A stretch of 35,638 bases of DNA, from positions 1 to 35,638 of the forward strand of contig PTLH01000008.1 of NCBI GenBank assembly GCA_002938035.1, read 5' to 3'. The notes under the pieces were generated by a model, which saw only the letters and a list, made by a program, of their open reading frames with translations, was not told the DNA's origin and made no database searches. Positions 33,529 through 35,638 of the stretch are shown in pieces (within the stretch, counting starts at the first letter, position 1; each line of letters starts with the position of its first letter). This stretch comes from Alphaproteobacteria bacterium MarineAlpha3_Bin6 (lineage in GTDB: Bacteria; Pseudomonadota; Alphaproteobacteria; Rhodospirillales; UBA2165). A program made the translations under genes and the position numbers.

Positions 33529-34960
33529 TTTTTGAAACTTTTTTTTCTGGATTCTTTTTCCCAAGAGGATTATCGTTAGCTGCATTTATTTTTTGGCGTG
33601 AAGATAGATGCTTCGTAAAACGGGCAGCTAAGTAGTTAAGTTTGTTAATCAATTCTGTTAAATATTTTTTTTCTATCCCCTTTTTTAGACGACGAATGAC
33701 CAACGCACATTTTGGTCGAATCTTCAATGAAGCGGCGGCGATGAAATCAGCCTCATAACTATATACAAACGTCATGACTTCCCGAAGAGTAACAACACTC
33801 CCGGTTATTTTGTGAAGACGCCTAGCTGTTACCACCCAAAAAGGACTCACTGCAAGGCTCAACACGGTGACTGCTACGACGAGGCGGAGCACGTCTTCCC
33901 CAATCAATCCGGCTTCTAGTCCCGCCTTTGACAAGAGAAATGAAAACTCCCCAATCTGAGATAAAACAACACTAACCATAAATGCCTGTGGCCAAGGTTG
34001 ACCAAGCAATTTAAGAATTGCTGTATTCATCGCTGTTTTAAAGATGGTCACGACAAAAAGTAAAACCAATACTGTACCGAGGTTAGCAATAATAAAAGGC
34101 AGATCAATAAGTAGTCCGATAGAGAGGAAAAAAACCATCATCAGAATACTTTGGATTGGCCGCGTACTACCAACAAAGGCAGGCCTTTCTCCACTATTTC
34201 CAAGCACCAACCCCGCTAAGAACGCACCGTAGGCTGGGGACAAACCTAACAAACCAGATATCGCCGCTGCCCCAAAACATAAAGCCAAAGCACCCAGTGG
34301 AGTGAGATCTACATTCTGAACGACATTTGAAAGAAACGGCAAATGTACCTTGCCGCCTTTAGCCAGATACCACATTAACATAACCATTATGAGAATGGAC
34401 CCAATGAGCACCAGGAGACCCTGATAATTGGTCTCACCAACAGAGATGATGCCAAGTACAAGTATTATGGGTATGAAAGCCAAATCCTGTGCAATCAAAA
34501 TCCCAACAGATAAAATACCCGTACGGGTTTTTAGCTCATTTGTGTCTTCTAGAATTTTAATTCCAATAGCGGTGCTTGAAAGAGCAATGACAAATCCCAA
34601 CAGAATTGACATGCCAAAACTCCAGCCCAGTAGAGATGATAGAAGCAAGGTTAATGATCCTGCAGCTAATATTTGAATCGAGGTTGCTATCAGCACAAAT
34701 TTCCAAAGTCGTAGGAATAGACGTATCGAGAGTTCCATCCCTATGACAAAGAGCAGCATCAATACACCAAGCTCTGCAATCGTATCTATCTGTTCCCTGT
34801 CCTCGACAATACCGAAGGCCGTCGGACCTAACAGTAACCCTGCGAGTATGTAACCTACAAAAGCAGGCTGCTTAACCCGCTCCATAGTCATACCGCAGAC
34901 TAGGGCCGCCAGTGCCACGATTGCGATGCCGGTCAGATTGGAATGTGCGAACGCATCCAT
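33521..34960 (-). CDS. CPA2-family monovalent cation:proton antiporter (KefB/Na-H exchanger type)
   Basis: The 479 residues hold about 12-13 membrane helices over the first ~385 (AGLLLGPTAFGIVEDREQID at the first re-entrant region, GFVIALSSTAIGIKIL near 125, GILIAQDLAFIPIILVLG with the core QD pair near 155, GLSPAYGAFLAGLVLGNS near 235). A basic cytoplasmic tail follows (RRLKKGIEKKY, KKNPEKKVSK). KefB/KefC proteins usually carry a C-terminal NAD-binding RCK/TrkA-N domain; none is visible here, as the tail is only ~90 residues. Ion specificity (K or Na) is unknown. It is immediately upstream of rnhB and overlaps its start. Confidence 0.88.
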   Translation of the reverse strand: MDAFAHSNLTGIAIVALAALVCGMTMERVKQPAFVGYILAGLLLGPTAFGIVEDREQIDTIAELGVLMLLFVIGMELSIRLFLRLWKFVLIATSIQILAAGSLTLLLSSLLGWSFGMSILLGFVIALSSTAIGIKILEDTNELKTRTGILSVGILIAQDLAFIPIILVLGIISVGETNYQGLLVLIGSILIMVMLMWYLAKGGKVHLPFLSNVVQNVDLTPLGALALCFGAAAISGLLGLSPAYGAFLAGLVLGNSGERPAFVGSTRPIQSILMMVFFLSIGLLIDLPFIIANLGTVLVLLFVVTIFKTAMNTAILKLLGQPWPQAFMVSVVLSQIGEFSFLLSKAGLEAGLIGEDVLRLVVAVTVLSLAVSPFWVVTARRLHKITGSVVTLREVMTFVYSYEADFIAAASLKIRPKCALVIRRLKKGIEKKYLTELINKLNYLAARFTKHLSSRQKINAANDNPLGKKNPEKKVSKSA

Positions 34961-35001
34961 TCCGAAATTCTATATGTCTAATGTGTCTGGAAAGTTAAAA
35001 T

Positions 35002-35370
35002 TTAGGTCGAGATGGCTAATTTAGGAAATATATGTAACCCATCAGGCCCCAGCGGCAATTCCTCCGCCCTTAACACCGCATTAATTGGCAGGTCACCGTA
35101 AAGATGCGGGAACAACTCGTCACCTCTTGCGGCCTCCCATTTCAAGGATGGTTCTAACAGCTCTCCATCCACCGTTAGCAACACCAGTCCTTTCTGTCCA
35201 GCGCGATGCTTAGCTGCACTTTCAATCACTTGGTTAGAGGCTGAAAAATGAATGTATCCGTCTTTCTTATCCTGAGATGAACCGGAATACATGCCTCTCT
35301 CGATAGCAGAATGCCATTCATCGCTCCGACAAATATGAAAGATAATCTTATTTTCCATACTACATTTCAT
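35002..35370 (-). CDS. DUF952 family protein
   Basis: The 122 residues match the DUF952 fold: FHICRSDEWHSAIERGMYSGSSQDKKDGYIHFSASNQV near the N-terminus with the conserved DGYIHFS, then KWEAARGDELFPHLYGDLPINAV, with the invariant FPHLYG, and a hydrophobic end. The family is related in shape to glutathione S-transferase-like or ADP-ribosyltransferase-like small enzymes only by prediction; no activity is known. The ATG at 35370 overlaps the TGA of the upstream gene (ATGA), while MENK four codons in is an alternative start. The gene is translated in tandem with the Glu-rich protein. Confidence 0.87.
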   Translation of the reverse strand: MKCSMENKIIFHICRSDEWHSAIERGMYSGSSQDKKDGYIHFSASNQVIESAAKHRAGQKGLVLLTVDGELLEPSLKWEAARGDELFPHLYGDLPINAVLRAEELPLGPDGLHIFPKLAIST

Positions 35371-35638
35371 TTGGCGAGGCGTTTGTGCAATGCCTGTAAA
35401 TATTTGAGATCCATTTTTTCAAATTCACCTTCTTTAATATCGATCTTATATTCTTCCAACTCCTTTTTGGTTTCCGCCGAAACCCCCAACTCAGAAATCT
35501 GATTAATTAAGGATAGCGCTTCCTTTTTTTCTTCTTCGCTTAAAGGGGGCTCCTCCTCTTCCTTCTCCTCTTCCTTCTCCTCTTCCTTCTCCTCTTCCTT
35601 CTCCTCTTCCTCCTCCTCTTCCTTCTCCTCTTCCTCCT
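35367..35638 (-). CDS. C-terminal part of a Glu/Lys-repeat protein (runs off the window)
   Basis: An open frame reads in from the right edge and ends in TGA overlapping the DUF952 ATG. The first visible residues are a repetitive KEEE tract of about 29 residues, then PPLSEEEKKEALSLINQISEL, GVSAETKKELEEYKIDI and a final DLKYLQALHKRLAK. The C-terminal ~60 residues look like two or three short helices, as in a small helical adaptor or bundle. The start lies outside the window. The ORF track missed it because no start codon is present. I do not recognise the family. Confidence 0.7.
   Translation of the reverse strand, partial: EEEEKEEEEEEEKEEEKEEEKEEEKEEEEPPLSEEEKKEALSLINQISELGVSAETKKELEEYKIDIKEGEFEKMDLKYLQALHKRLAK
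35550..35638. repeat. 12-bp tandem repeat (CTCCTCTTCCTT), coding for KEEE on the minus strand
   Basis: About seven near-perfect copies run to the window edge. Two copies have T-to-C changes that turn Lys into Glu. The unit length is a multiple of three, so copy-number change would not shift the frame. Confidence 0.85.

Noticed and set aside
35550-35638. CRISPR-like array at the right end
   Set aside because: The 12-bp unit has no spacers and is in frame with a Glu/Lys-rich protein, so it is a coding tandem repeat.

Overview
The window looks like a stretch of chromosome from an alphaproteobacterium of moderate to low GC content, probably a marine, uncultured, Rhodospirillales-like lineage. 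The lineage is an inference from gene content and order. The markers are: a CcrM-type GANTC methyltransferase; a zinc-ribbon (MJ0042-type) protein divergent from ftsEX; the argH - small lipoprotein - lysA block; hisC-tyrA convergent with a DUF2125 gene; metX-metW; and a HIG1-like protein / PduO-type adenosyltransferase / etfB / etfA / 3-hydroxyacyl-CoA dehydrogenase block. I see no rRNA, tRNA, CRISPR array, insertion sequence, integrase or phage gene. The window ends inside a 12-bp tandem repeat.

Layout. 1-67: tail of an unidentified gene. 342-3239: korA-korB, a 2-oxoacid:ferredoxin oxidoreductase. 3317-4671: a formylglycine-generating-enzyme-like fold without the catalytic cysteines, convergent with a 165-residue protein I cannot place. 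4878-7475: a SAM methyltransferase facing metW-metX. 7752-9773: hisC-tyrA (aromatic amino acid/histidine metabolism), ending base-to-base against a DUF2125 gene. 11018-13187: an aryl-CoA-ligase-like enzyme with a MarR regulator. 13400-15953: a small lipoprotein and a large aminopeptidase P. 16378-19269: argH, a 45-codon LptM-like lipoprotein missed by the ORF track, an 11-codon possible leader peptide, and lysA. 19382-21301 (minus): zinc-ribbon/proline-rich/one-TM protein plus a small methyltransferase, divergent from ftsE-ftsX-ydcF-like-plsC (21552-24568). 24805-27150: B12-dependent ribonucleotide reductase. 27231-27512: small coiled-coil protein. 28080-31694: HIG1-like protein, cobalamin adenosyltransferase, etfB, etfA and hbd-like dehydrogenase. 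31731-35638 (minus): ccrM, rnhB, a CPA2 antiporter, DUF952, and the end of a Glu/Lys-repeat protein.

How the parts fit. The ribonucleotide reductase needs adenosylcobalamin, and the adenosyltransferase 1.1 kb downstream of it supplies that cofactor. KorAB, ETF, the 3-hydroxyacyl-CoA dehydrogenase and the CoA ligase suggest a heterotroph using fatty or aromatic acids with ferredoxin- and ETF-linked electron flow. FtsEX, PlsC, LptM and CcrM are envelope, division and cell-cycle functions.

Most of the window is conserved housekeeping DNA. I found no convincing new multi-gene system. The points most worth checking are small: the probable leader peptide coupled to lysA, the odd nrdJ leader (a perfect Shine-Dalgarno far from the start), the cysteine-less FGE-like gene with its unknown neighbour, overlapping dyads in the ftsE promoter region, and a terminator-like hairpin facing the wrong way between etfA and hbd.
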